This document shows positions 52,258-59,326 of a stretch of DNA of 64,000 bases, in pieces. Under the pieces are notes generated by a model. It saw only the letters and a list, made by a program, of their open reading frames with translations. It had not been told where the DNA came from and ran no database searches. How positions within the stretch are numbered: the first letter of the stretch is position 1; each line of letters starts with the position of its first letter. The DNA lies in NCBI RefSeq assembly GCF_029761915.1, contig NZ_CP121695.1:3687501-3751500 (forward strand). The letters are read 5' to 3'. Source of the stretch: Bradyrhizobium sp. CB1650. Its GTDB lineage: Bacteria; Pseudomonadota; Alphaproteobacteria; Rhizobiales; Xanthobacteraceae. Made by a program: the position numbers and the translations under genes.

Positions 52258-52978
52258 ACGCGGCCGGCGCGGGGTCCTCCTTCACGCCGCGGGCCACGAT
52301 CTTCAGCGTCCCGTCCGGCAACGGCCTCTGCAGCCGCAGCGCCTCGTCTGGCGGCGCGGTCATCCAGGTCTCGACCTCCTCGGGCGTCGTCAGGATCACC
52401 GGCATCGCCTTCGGATGGATGGCACCGACCTCCGCGTTCGGCTCCGTCGTCAGGAACGCGTAGAGGTCGTTGGCGGTCTCGCCTTCCTTGACCTTTCGGA
52501 CCGAGGTCCAGTTGGTCCAGATGCCGGCGAAGCAGACGAGCGGACGGCTCTCGTCGAGTGCGAACCAGATGTCGCCGCCCTCGGCCTTGTTGAACTCGCT
52601 GAACGAATTGAACGGCACCAGGCAGCGGTGCTCGGGACCCAGCCAGCGCGTCCAGTGTTTGCTCTTCACGTTGCGGATGTTGGTCGTGCCGCCGTCGGGC
52701 TCCATCCGGAGCAGCTCCTTGAAATCCACGGCCTTACCCTTGGCTTGCAGCTTCTCGGCGCGCTTCTTCGTCGCGTCCATGAGCGCTTTCGATGACGACG
52801 GCATGCCCCAGCGCGCAGTCGCGAGCTCGCGGCCATCGGGACCGGTCCGGACGATCGGCGCCGTGTAGTCGGGAAAGACGCCGGGCATCGGCGCAAGGTT
52901 GCCGACGTACCGATTGACGACACGGAACAGCGCGCTGATGGCGGCCTGGTTTGTGGTGATCGAGTAGAGATTGCACAA
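52256..52978 (-). CDS. SRAP (HMCES/YedK) family DNA-crosslink protein
   Basis: The protein has 240 residues. It starts at TTG 52978, giving MCNLYS with the catalytic Cys at position 2, needed to form a thiazolidine link with abasic sites. Other conserved parts: NIRNVKSKHWTRWLGPEHRC LVPFNSFSEF and VGAIHPKAMPVIL (catalytic His). It shields abasic DNA in single-strand regions. A longer in-frame reading from 53062 would bury Cys2 and is rejected. The Cys-rich frame immediately upstream ends 2 bases before. Confidence 0.9.
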   Translation of the reverse strand: MCNLYSITTNQAAISALFRVVNRYVGNLAPMPGVFPDYTAPIVRTGPDGRELATARWGMPSSSKALMDATKKRAEKLQAKGKAVDFKELLRMEPDGGTTNIRNVKSKHWTRWLGPEHRCLVPFNSFSEFNKAEGGDIWFALDESRPLVCFAGIWTNWTSVRKVKEGETANDLYAFLTTEPNAEVGAIHPKAMPVILTTPEEVETWMTAPPDEALRLQRPLPDGTLKIVARGVKEDPAPAA

Positions 52979-52980
52979 GG

Positions 52981-53190
52981 CTAGGTCTCCGGATCCGGAT
53001 GCCGCGCGCGCTGGGCCAGTTGCAGCAGGGTTGCGGCCGGGCGCTTGCCGGCTTTGGCGCATTTGCTACAGCGAAGCCGGCTTGCCAAGTCGTGCACGAA
53101 GGTCGTCGACGGGCGAGCAAGCGACGCCAGATCGACGTCGCGGGCGGCCTTACAGCGCGAGCACTCGATCTGGAGCGAGCTATAGCCCGC
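52981..53190 (-). other. Cys-rich zinc-ribbon ORF without a clear start
   Basis: Minus strand: RAALAGYSSLQIECSRCKAA RDVDLASLARPSTTFVHDL, LRCSKCAKAGKRPAATLLQL. Two CxxC pairs and tidy composition suggest a real protein of about 65-70 residues. No ATG, GTG or TTG lies at its head; the frame continues up into the response regulator's stop region. It ends 2 bases before the SRAP start, so it is probably cotranscribed. The start codon may be non-standard or mutated. Confidence 0.5.
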
Positions 53191-53228
53191 TAAGGCCGCC
53201 CGCGAAGTAGCTGGCTCGGGGGGAGACT

Positions 53229-53573
53229 CTAGCGCAGCCCGGTGGTCTGGCTCATGGTCCGCGCGAGATCCTCTTCGAGAAAGGGCTTGCGGAGGATCGG
53301 AAGGCCGTGGCCATCGCGTTCGCGGCCCGAGAGCAGGAGGATCCGAAGATCGGGACGAAGACGCGCCGCCTGGTCAGCCAGTTCGTAGCCGTCCATCCCG
53401 GGCATGTTGAGATCGGTTATCAGGATCTCGATCCGCCGGTCGTCGGAAAGGCGGGCTAAGGCTTCGCCTCCGCTGCCGGCAGTCACCACGTCGCACCCGA
53501 GATCCTCCAGCATCTGTGTCGTCACATCGAGCACCAACGGCTCATCATCGACCACCAGGACCACGCGTGACAC
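53229..53573 (-). CDS. Single-domain response regulator 2
   Basis: The protein has 114 residues: VVLVVDDEPLVLDVTTQMLE (acidic pair), ILITDLNMPGMDGYELADQA (phosphoacceptor Asp), LLLSGRERDG and ILRKPFLEEDLARTM (Lys). No output domain. The start is GTG 53573 with GGAGG 6 bases upstream; the longer frame from 53603 overlaps the promoter. Like the regulator at 31881 it is preceded by an exact EcfG site, so a general-stress signalling role is likely. Confidence 0.9.
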   Translation of the reverse strand: MSRVVLVVDDEPLVLDVTTQMLEDLGCDVVTAGSGGEALARLSDDRRIEILITDLNMPGMDGYELADQAARLRPDLRILLLSGRERDGHGLPILRKPFLEEDLARTMSQTTGLR

Positions 53574-53601
53574 GCCAACCTCCAGCACCTGCTCTCCGGC
53601 C

Positions 53602-53626
53602 AACGCTGCGCCAAACCCCTCGTTCC
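53602..53626 (-). promoter_or_regulatory. EcfG-type general stress promoter
   Basis: Minus strand: GGAAC (53626-53622), 16 bases, CGTT (53605-53602). Exact consensus, 28 bases before the response regulator start at 53573. Confidence 0.75.
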
Positions 53627-53687
53627 AGCTCCTCCGGACCAGAGGACCGGTCCGGGGACGGACCCTGAACTGCGGAGCGCCCGGCCA

Positions 53688-53903
53688 TCAGTGCAGCGCC
53701 TCCGCCGTGACGCCCTCGGGCGTGATCACGTAGCGGTCGGCGTCCTTCCTCAGCCATCCAGCGAGGGCCATGGATTCCGCGATGACCCGGCATAGCGGCC
53801 TGTTGCCGCCCGGATGAAACACCCTGCCGTCGCGCGCCTGCAGGTATCCGTACAGGCGGGCCTGGCGAAGGATACGGACCATTTCGGGAGACGGGGCGTC
53901 CAT
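53688..53903 (-). CDS. Small hypothetical protein
   Basis: The protein has 71 residues: MDAPSPEMVRILRQARLYGY, LQARDGRVFHPGGNRPLCRV, IAESMALAGWLRKDADRYVI TPEG. A small winged-helix-like shape (GWL..D..rYviTpeG) is suggested. No family name is confident. Confidence 0.6.
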   Translation of the reverse strand: MDAPSPEMVRILRQARLYGYLQARDGRVFHPGGNRPLCRVIAESMALAGWLRKDADRYVITPEGVTAEALH

Positions 53904-54015
53904 GCCCGATCAAGCCTGCAGCGACGTCAGCCGTTCCTCGTCGCTATTCGGTGTGGAACGGGGTTCGTTCCGGCGACTTGATCCGCACGTTCAAATGGGA
54001 ATTTCGGAGAGCACT

Positions 54016-54240
54016 ATGAAAGCAATTCTGGCCGCGGCGTGCGTTTTGGCACTCGCCTCGATCTCGCCGGCGGAAGCCAAGGGATGCATCAAGGGCGCCA
54101 TCGTCGGCGGCGTAGCCGGCCACATGGCCGGACACGGCAAGGTCGGCGCTGCGGCCGGCTGTGCCATCGGTCACCACGAAGCCAACAAGCAGAATAATCC
54201 GAACAACTCGAACGCCCAGGCGCCGGCACCCCAGAAGTAG
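54016..54240 (+). CDS. Exported glycine-zipper protein
   Basis: The protein has 74 residues. Signal peptide MKAILAAACVLALASISPAE is cleaved before AKGC. The glycine-zipper GAIVGGVAGHMAGHGKVGAA AGCAIGHHEANK is typical of small outer-membrane-associated proteins. The tail is Asn/Gln/Pro-rich. GGAGAG precedes ATG. Confidence 0.78.
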   Translation: MKAILAAACVLALASISPAEAKGCIKGAIVGGVAGHMAGHGKVGAAAGCAIGHHEANKQNNPNNSNAQAPAPQK

Positions 54241-54329
54241 CTGGGCCAGGCCTCTTCGAAGCGTTACGCCGCCGACCTCTCGCTCCTCCGCCTGAGGAAC
54301 CCGGGCGGCTGGACCGCAGTTGTTGCGGC

Positions 54330-54563
54330 ATGACCGATGTTCTCGAAACCGCCGTCGCTCCCTCCGCCATCGAGTGGGCCATGGAGACGTTCGAGTGCTT
54401 CAGGGAGCGCGATCACACCGAGCTCGTTCAGGCGCGCAAGGCGGTGACCGAGCACATCTTCGGCCTGATTGCGGCAGGAGAAACGGACGAGCAGCGGCTC
54501 GTCGTCTCCGGACTGACCCACCTGAAATCACTCGAGAGGCAGGCGGAAGCGCCAAAGCGATGA
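54330..54563 (+). CDS. Helical small protein
   Basis: The protein has 77 residues: TDVLETAVAPSAIEWAMETF ECFRERDHTELVQARKAVTE HIFGLIAAGETDEQRLVVSG. It overlaps the next gene by 4 bases (ATGA), so both are coupled. No family recognised. Confidence 0.6.
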   Translation: MTDVLETAVAPSAIEWAMETFECFRERDHTELVQARKAVTEHIFGLIAAGETDEQRLVVSGLTHLKSLERQAEAPKR

Positions 54564-54805
54564 AGATCCGTTCCCATTCCGAGAGCCACCTCGTCGAACT
54601 CGACGACGGCTCGCGATGGCAGATCTTTCCCGGCGATCTCGATCTCACGCTCAACTGGAAGCCCGAGACGGAAATCACCGTCGTCCCGGCCGAGGACGAT
54701 GTCGGCTCGCACGTGCTGGTCGGCGCCGGCGCCAAGGTGCGCGTCATTCCGGAGGGTGAAAGCTGGCCCGTGCGCGAGGTCAAGAACGTGCTGAAGGAAG
54801 GCTAG
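54560..54805 (+). CDS. Beta-rich small protein
   Basis: The protein has 81 residues: MKIRSHSESHLVELDDGSRW QIFPGDLDLTLNWKPETEIT VVPAEDDVGSHVLVGAGAKV. Probably an SH3-like or OB-like strand fold. Coupled to the preceding gene. Function unknown. Confidence 0.65.
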   Translation: MKIRSHSESHLVELDDGSRWQIFPGDLDLTLNWKPETEITVVPAEDDVGSHVLVGAGAKVRVIPEGESWPVREVKNVLKEG

Positions 54806-54989
54806 GACCCTGCGACTGCGCGGCCTTCCGCAGCGCCTCCCGCTCGCGGCACAGATCGTCCAATTTCGCCCGCATCCTCGACAGCAGCAGCTCCGCCGAC
54901 GCCGTCGAGACGCCGGCGCGCTGCAGCATCCGGGTCTCGCGCTCTTGGGCGGGGATCTCCCGGCGCAGCCGGGCGATTTCGTTGCGCAC
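54780..54989 (-). CDS. Coiled-coil small protein
   Basis: The protein has 69 residues from GTG 54989 (TTG 55016 would add 9): RNEIARLRREIPAQERETRM LQRAGVSTASAELLLSRMRA KLDDLCREREALRKA. Strong helical heptads. Its 3' end overlaps the convergent gene by 26 bases. Start uncertain. Confidence 0.55.
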   Translation of the reverse strand: MRNEIARLRREIPAQERETRMLQRAGVSTASAELLLSRMRAKLDDLCREREALRKAAQSQGPSLPSARS

Positions 54990-55066
54990 CCAAAAGTGAA
55001 CTTGGGAGCCGCGCAAAACGAAACCGCCCTGGTGGGGCGGCCAGGCGCAGCTGCCGTTTCTAGCAG

Positions 55067-55258
55067 CTACTTCTTAAGGCTATCGGCGGCATTGCGCGCG
55101 GCATCTTTGATGTTACCGGCCGCCTTGTGCACGTCACCTTTTGCCTTGTCGGCTTGGCCTTCGCGTTCCAATTCCTTGTCGCCGGTGAGCTTACCAGCGC
55201 CCTGTTTTACGGAGCCCTTGGCTTTGTCAGCAGCTCCCTTCACGTGCTCGCGATCCAT
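55067..55258 (-). CDS. CsbD family stress protein
   Basis: The protein has 63 residues: MDREHVKGAADKAKGSVKQG AGKLTGDKELEREGQADKAK GDVHKAAGNIKDAARNAADS is the CsbD signature of Lys/Gly/Asp-rich helices. CsbD-like proteins are general-stress markers of unknown action. ATG 55258 has GAGGAGG upstream. An exact-box EcfG site with a 17-base spacer lies just before it. Confidence 0.92.
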   Translation of the reverse strand: MDREHVKGAADKAKGSVKQGAGKLTGDKELEREGQADKAKGDVHKAAGNIKDAARNAADSLKK

Positions 55259-55289
55259 CGCAAACCTCCTCTCGTTGATCGCCTTGTGC

Positions 55290-55315
55290 AACGTGCTAGT
55301 TGGGCCGGTCGTTCC
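55290..55315 (-). promoter_or_regulatory. EcfG-type general stress promoter
   Basis: Minus strand: GGAAC (55315-55311), 17 bases, CGTT (55293-55290). 31 bases before the csbD-like gene. Confidence 0.7.
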
Positions 55316-55323
55316 TTAGGCTC

Positions 55324-55641
55324 CTACCATCCGCCGTGGAAGTGATGCCGATAGCCCCATCCGGGACGCCAAACCGGACCGGCGTACGCGTACACAGGAG
55401 GTGCCGCATAGACCGGATATTCCTCAACCAGCACCGGTGGCGCTACAGCGACAGGCCGGCGAATGACGACGGCTGGGGCTGGCTCCTCGACAACCACAGG
55501 GGGCACCGTGCGGTATTCGTACGTGTGAGTTTCCCGCTGATAGCTTGGAGCTTGGCTGTAGGGACTTACCGGCAGATCGGCGGCCACTGCTGGCGAGGCA
55601 AAAGCGAGTGCACTTGCCGCACCCAAAATCGCTTTACGCAT
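55324..55641 (-). CDS. Exported Pro/Val/Tyr-rich protein
   Basis: The protein has 105 residues. Signal peptide MRKAILGAASALAFASPAVA (cleavage near ADLPV). The mature chain is rich in Pro, Val and Tyr (APPVLVEEYPVYAAPPVYAY) and ends HHFHGGW. This is typical of small secreted envelope proteins in Bradyrhizobium. AGGAGGGA lies before ATG. A weak TGAAC-N17-CGTT site (55685-55710) is upstream. Confidence 0.8.
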   Translation of the reverse strand: MRKAILGAASALAFASPAVAADLPVSPYSQAPSYQRETHTYEYRTVPPVVVEEPAPAVVIRRPVAVAPPVLVEEYPVYAAPPVYAYAGPVWRPGWGYRHHFHGGW

Positions 55642-55838
55642 GATGTTCCCTCCTTGGTTCTCTTGTTTGTCGCCCATTAAAGGAAACGCGGAATTTCGTT
55701 GTTAGGTTCATGAACGCTTGTTCGACCTCGACATCCGATTTGCCTTTTGGATCAATCGAGGCTGAACCCTAGAGGTGTCTCCAGCTTTGTCCGCCAAGAT
55801 GGGCGACCGGTACGCCGTTTCGCCTTGACCAAGACCTC

Positions 55839-57173
55839 TCACATCGGTTCAGGGAAGACCAGACGCGCCTCGAAGCCGCCGCTACGACCTATGACCGGGG
55901 AAATGAGTGTCAGGCTGCCGCCGATCTGCTTCATGACGCTGTCGACGATGGCGAGCCCGAGCCCTCCGCCTGCGCCGACCGAGCATCCACGAACGAAGGG
56001 CTTCTTCAGAGTTTCGAGGGTCTCTGATGGGATGACGCCACCCCCGCTAAGTAGGCGGATCTCGCGGTCGCGGCCGACGACGATCTCGATCGGCTCATCG
56101 GGAGCACCATAACGGACGGCGTTATCGATCAGATTGCGGAGTGTGATGCCGAGAACATCCAACTCTCCCTGCACAATGAATTCGTCGGGACATTGCGCAG
56201 TGACCACCAACCTGTCTCCCACTTCCTCCCGTCGGCGAAACTCATCGACCAGAACTTGCAGTACGGTCATCATGTCAATGCGCTCCCGCTGCATGCCGGC
56301 GCCTGCCCCCGCCCGGGACAACTGCAGCAATTTCTCGGCAAGGCTGCTGAGCCCTTTTATCTGGTTGACGATACGTGCCGAGCGCTCTGCATGCCGAGTG
56401 CCGGCGAGCTGAGCTGACAACAATTGCATCTGCGCCAGCACGGCTGCGATCGGCGTCCGCAATTCGTGCGCGCTGTTCGCTGCGAATTGGCGCTCAGTAG
56501 CCAGAGCACGCTCCAGCCGCTCCAGCAAACGGTTCACCGCGGACAGCATTGAAGCGAGCTCGCTCGGCAGGTCCATATCGGGAATCTGCGACAGATTGGA
56601 CCCGTCGCGACGGCCTATCTCGTTTCGCAACCGCTCTAACGAGCGCATGCTCCGGAACACCGCCCAGCGGATTAAGAACCACGATAGGGGCAGAAACAGC
56701 AACAGCGGTCCGACCGTAAGCGCGACGGCTCGTCGCAGAGACTCGGAGCGGTGCACGGAGGGCTCGGCAACCTCGATGAAGTAACCATCGACAGCTCCCG
56801 GTTGAGAATAGACCCGGTATTGCGGGGCGTTATGAAATCCAGCCTGGCGCGGCACTGCAAGCGGCCTTTCGGGCGCGTTCTCGGAGCGCATGACGATCTC
56901 GCCGGTCGGACCAACAATCTGATAGGCCAGAGCCTTTGGATCCATCGTCGCGATAAGGTGCGTGGCCATCTGCTGCATGGCCTGTGGTTGCTGGACGGCA
57001 TCATAGGTGGCGGGCAGCAGCCGTTGCGCCACCTCCTCGATCGCATCGTCGAGTCGTTCGTTGACCTCGAATACCGTCAGCATGCCGGCGGCCATGCTCC
57101 CCAGCAGCCACAGCCCCGCCATCGACGAGGCCAGCGTCCAGATCATCCGCGAAACCAGACTCGCGCGTCCCAC
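55839..57173 (-). CDS. Sensor histidine kinase, QseC-like
   Basis: The protein has 444 residues. One N-terminal and one internal membrane segment flank a periplasmic domain; HAMP-like linker; phosphoacceptor in QFAANSAHELRTPIAAVLAQ; N-box LRNLIDNAVRYGAPDE; and G2 box GAGGGLGLAIVDSVMKQIGG. The G1 box, usually DNGPGIP, reads LLSGGGVIPSE, so the adenine-binding Asp is not evident and kinase activity may be altered. It follows the OmpR-type regulator by 3 bases. It likely senses metal or envelope stress for the divergent efflux genes. Confidence 0.9.
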   Translation of the reverse strand: MGRASLVSRMIWTLASSMAGLWLLGSMAAGMLTVFEVNERLDDAIEEVAQRLLPATYDAVQQPQAMQQMATHLIATMDPKALAYQIVGPTGEIVMRSENAPERPLAVPRQAGFHNAPQYRVYSQPGAVDGYFIEVAEPSVHRSESLRRAVALTVGPLLLFLPLSWFLIRWAVFRSMRSLERLRNEIGRRDGSNLSQIPDMDLPSELASMLSAVNRLLERLERALATERQFAANSAHELRTPIAAVLAQMQLLSAQLAGTRHAERSARIVNQIKGLSSLAEKLLQLSRAGAGAGMQRERIDMMTVLQVLVDEFRRREEVGDRLVVTAQCPDEFIVQGELDVLGITLRNLIDNAVRYGAPDEPIEIVVGRDREIRLLSGGGVIPSETLETLKKPFVRGCSVGAGGGLGLAIVDSVMKQIGGSLTLISPVIGRSGGFEARLVFPEPM

Positions 57174-57176
57174 GTG

Positions 57177-57851
57177 CTAGTCTCCCAAGCGGTAGCCGAG
57201 ACCGCGTATCGTGCGAATGAAATCCCGTCCAAGCTTGCGGCGAATACGGCTGACATAAACTTCGATGGTGTTACTCTCGATCTCCTCGCCGAAGGCGTAC
57301 AGCGCATCCTCGATCTGCTCCTTCGACACCGTCGATTGCTTCCGTCGACCCAGCACTTCGATGACGGCCCACTCCCGTGCGCTCAGTTCGACCGATCGTT
57401 CGTTCAGCCGCGCGACTTTCGATTCCCACTCCAACTCTACCGGACCGATCCGAACGATCGACACTGAGTTGCCAAAATACCGGCGGCTGACAGCCTCCAA
57501 TCGTGCATTCACTTCGTCGAGATCAAAGGGCTTGACGATGTAATCGTCGGCACCAGCCTTCAGCCCCTCGATCCGGTCGCTGACGAGATCGCGCGCGGTG
57601 AGGATGACGACCGGCAGCGCATCACCGCGGCGGCGAAGCTTGCGCAGGAAATCCAAACCCCGCCCATCGGGCAGATGCAGATCAAGGAGCAGCGCGTCAT
57701 AAGATACCGCGCGCAGCGCGTGCTCTGCCGGCTCCAGGCGCTCGAACCAGTCGACGGCGTGTCCGGCCGCTCTAACATGCTCCTGCACAGCCGAACCAAG
57801 ATGCGGCTCGTCTTCAACCAGCAATACTCGCATGGGCCCGCTCGTCGTCAT
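57177..57851 (-). CDS. OmpR/PhoB-family response regulator
   Basis: The protein has 224 residues. Receiver: RVLLVEDEPHLGSAVQEHV, ALLLDLHLPDGRGLDFLRKL (phospho-Asp), LTARD, ADDYIVKPFDLDEV. Winged helix: LSAREWAVIEVLGRRKQSTV and SNTIEVYVSRIRRKLGRDFI RTIRGLGYRLGD. It probably controls the divergent RND efflux operon at 58069. Confidence 0.93.
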   Translation of the reverse strand: MTTSGPMRVLLVEDEPHLGSAVQEHVRAAGHAVDWFERLEPAEHALRAVSYDALLLDLHLPDGRGLDFLRKLRRRGDALPVVILTARDLVSDRIEGLKAGADDYIVKPFDLDEVNARLEAVSRRYFGNSVSIVRIGPVELEWESKVARLNERSVELSAREWAVIEVLGRRKQSTVSKEQIEDALYAFGEEIESNTIEVYVSRIRRKLGRDFIRTIRGLGYRLGD

Positions 57852-58068
57852 GAAGGAAAATTGCAGGAGAAAGCTGACGCCAACCTGAATGTCATCCAGA
57901 TAGGCTTCAGGTCGGTGTCAGAAGAGCCCGCTAACGATGCAGACCAACGGTTTTGGTCAGGAGCGGGAAATGCATCATACAAGCCTATCACGCACACCTC
58001 ACGTATTCGCGATGAATTGGTCGGAGTCCCGTCATCGCCGGTCGCGGCTGCCAGGGACACTATCGGCT

Positions 58069-59313
58069 ATGAAGCGTCGGTTGCTCTTCAGTGTCGCGAT
58101 ATTCGGTATTGCTGCAGTCCTTGGATTTGCAGCCGGTCGTTCATCACCTTCCGTTTCTGTCGCGCCTGTGAGCGCCCCCGCCACCGCCCCGACCGATGCG
58201 CAGCTACCCGCGACCATTACTCTCTCTGAGCCAAAACTGGCGAACCTGCAATTGCAGATCGAGGAGGTGAAGGCCGGTCCGCTGATGCGCACCGTAACTG
58301 CGACGGGTAGCGTAGGATATGATGAGCTCCATCTTGCCCGCATCAGGTCCATGGCGCGGGGCCGGATCGAGGCGCTCGACGTCAACGCCGGTGATCGGGT
58401 GATCGCGGGTCAGCGCTTGGCCGTCCTCGACAATTTCGACCTGAGTGCCGCCCACAGCAAGATTCTGGCCGCCGAGGCGGCGCTCAATCAGGCAAAGGCG
58501 CAACTCACTGCGGCGAACGCCGCCTATGACCGCGCAACAAGCCTCATTCGCACTGACCTCGTGACCCAGGCCGAGGTCCAGGCTCGTCGCGCCACCGCGG
58601 CCACCATGGAATCCGATCTCCGCACCAAGGAAGCCCAGTTGCGGCAGTACCAGGAAGAAGAGGCGCGGCTCCTGCCCATGCGCTCGGCCGCCGCGGGCGC
58701 AAGCCCCAGCGACCAGCCCGAGCTCGATTCGCGGGGCGCCATTGTCGCGCCGTTCGCCGGCGTCCTTGATACGGTCTCCGTCGCAAAAGGGGAGATCGTC
58801 GATCCGGCGACGCCAATCTTCACGGTATCCGATCTCTCGACCGTCTGGGTGCAGGCCGATGTAGCCGAGAGGGATCTCGGCGCAGTCAAGGTGGGCGATC
58901 CAGTCGAACTAAAGGTAAGCGCTTTTCCGGACCGTGTCTTTGGTGGCCGCGTCACCTACATCCCCGATCAGATCGAGTCGGGAACGGGCATGGCAAAGGT
59001 GCGCTGTGAGGTGCCCAACCCGGACGGCGCGCTGCGCGTCAACATGTTCGCGAGCGTCACCATCCTCTCACAGCAGGGCGGCGACGCCGTCCTGGTGCCG
59101 AGCAACAGCCTGCAGGACGTCAATGGGCAGAGCGCCGTGTTCGTCCCGACAGGCCATGGCGAGTTCGCCTGGCGCGTGGTTCATACCGGCCTGGCTGCAA
59201 ACGGAAAAACGCAGATCACGAGCGGGCTCACTGCCGGGACCAATGTCGTCGGCGAGGGCAGCTATTGGCTCAAGGCGGCGCTGATGCAGTCGACCATTCC
59301 GGACCAGGGCTGA
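58069..59313 (+). CDS. RND efflux periplasmic adaptor (HlyD/CusB-like)
   Basis: The protein has 414 residues. An N-terminal anchor (LLFSVAIFGIAAVLGFAAGR) precedes the biotinyl-lipoyl region (ARIRSMARGRIEALDVNAGD RVIAGQRL), a coiled coil (HSKILAAEAALNQAKAQLTA) and beta-barrel (PDRVFGGRVTYIPDQIESGT). It joins the inner-membrane pump to an outer-membrane channel. ATG 58069 is chosen for the anchor; an earlier in-frame ATG (58012) adds unrelated residues. The pump gene follows 13 bases later. Confidence 0.9.
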   Translation: MKRRLLFSVAIFGIAAVLGFAAGRSSPSVSVAPVSAPATAPTDAQLPATITLSEPKLANLQLQIEEVKAGPLMRTVTATGSVGYDELHLARIRSMARGRIEALDVNAGDRVIAGQRLAVLDNFDLSAAHSKILAAEAALNQAKAQLTAANAAYDRATSLIRTDLVTQAEVQARRATAATMESDLRTKEAQLRQYQEEEARLLPMRSAAAGASPSDQPELDSRGAIVAPFAGVLDTVSVAKGEIVDPATPIFTVSDLSTVWVQADVAERDLGAVKVGDPVELKVSAFPDRVFGGRVTYIPDQIESGTGMAKVRCEVPNPDGALRVNMFASVTILSQQGGDAVLVPSNSLQDVNGQSAVFVPTGHGEFAWRVVHTGLAANGKTQITSGLTAGTNVVGEGSYWLKAALMQSTIPDQG

Positions 59314-59326
59314 AGGAGACACGACC

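Noticed and set aside
53955..53980. GGAAC at 53955 before the glycine-zipper gene as another EcfG promoter
   Set aside because: The position of the -10 reads ACTT or CTTG, too far from CGTT.
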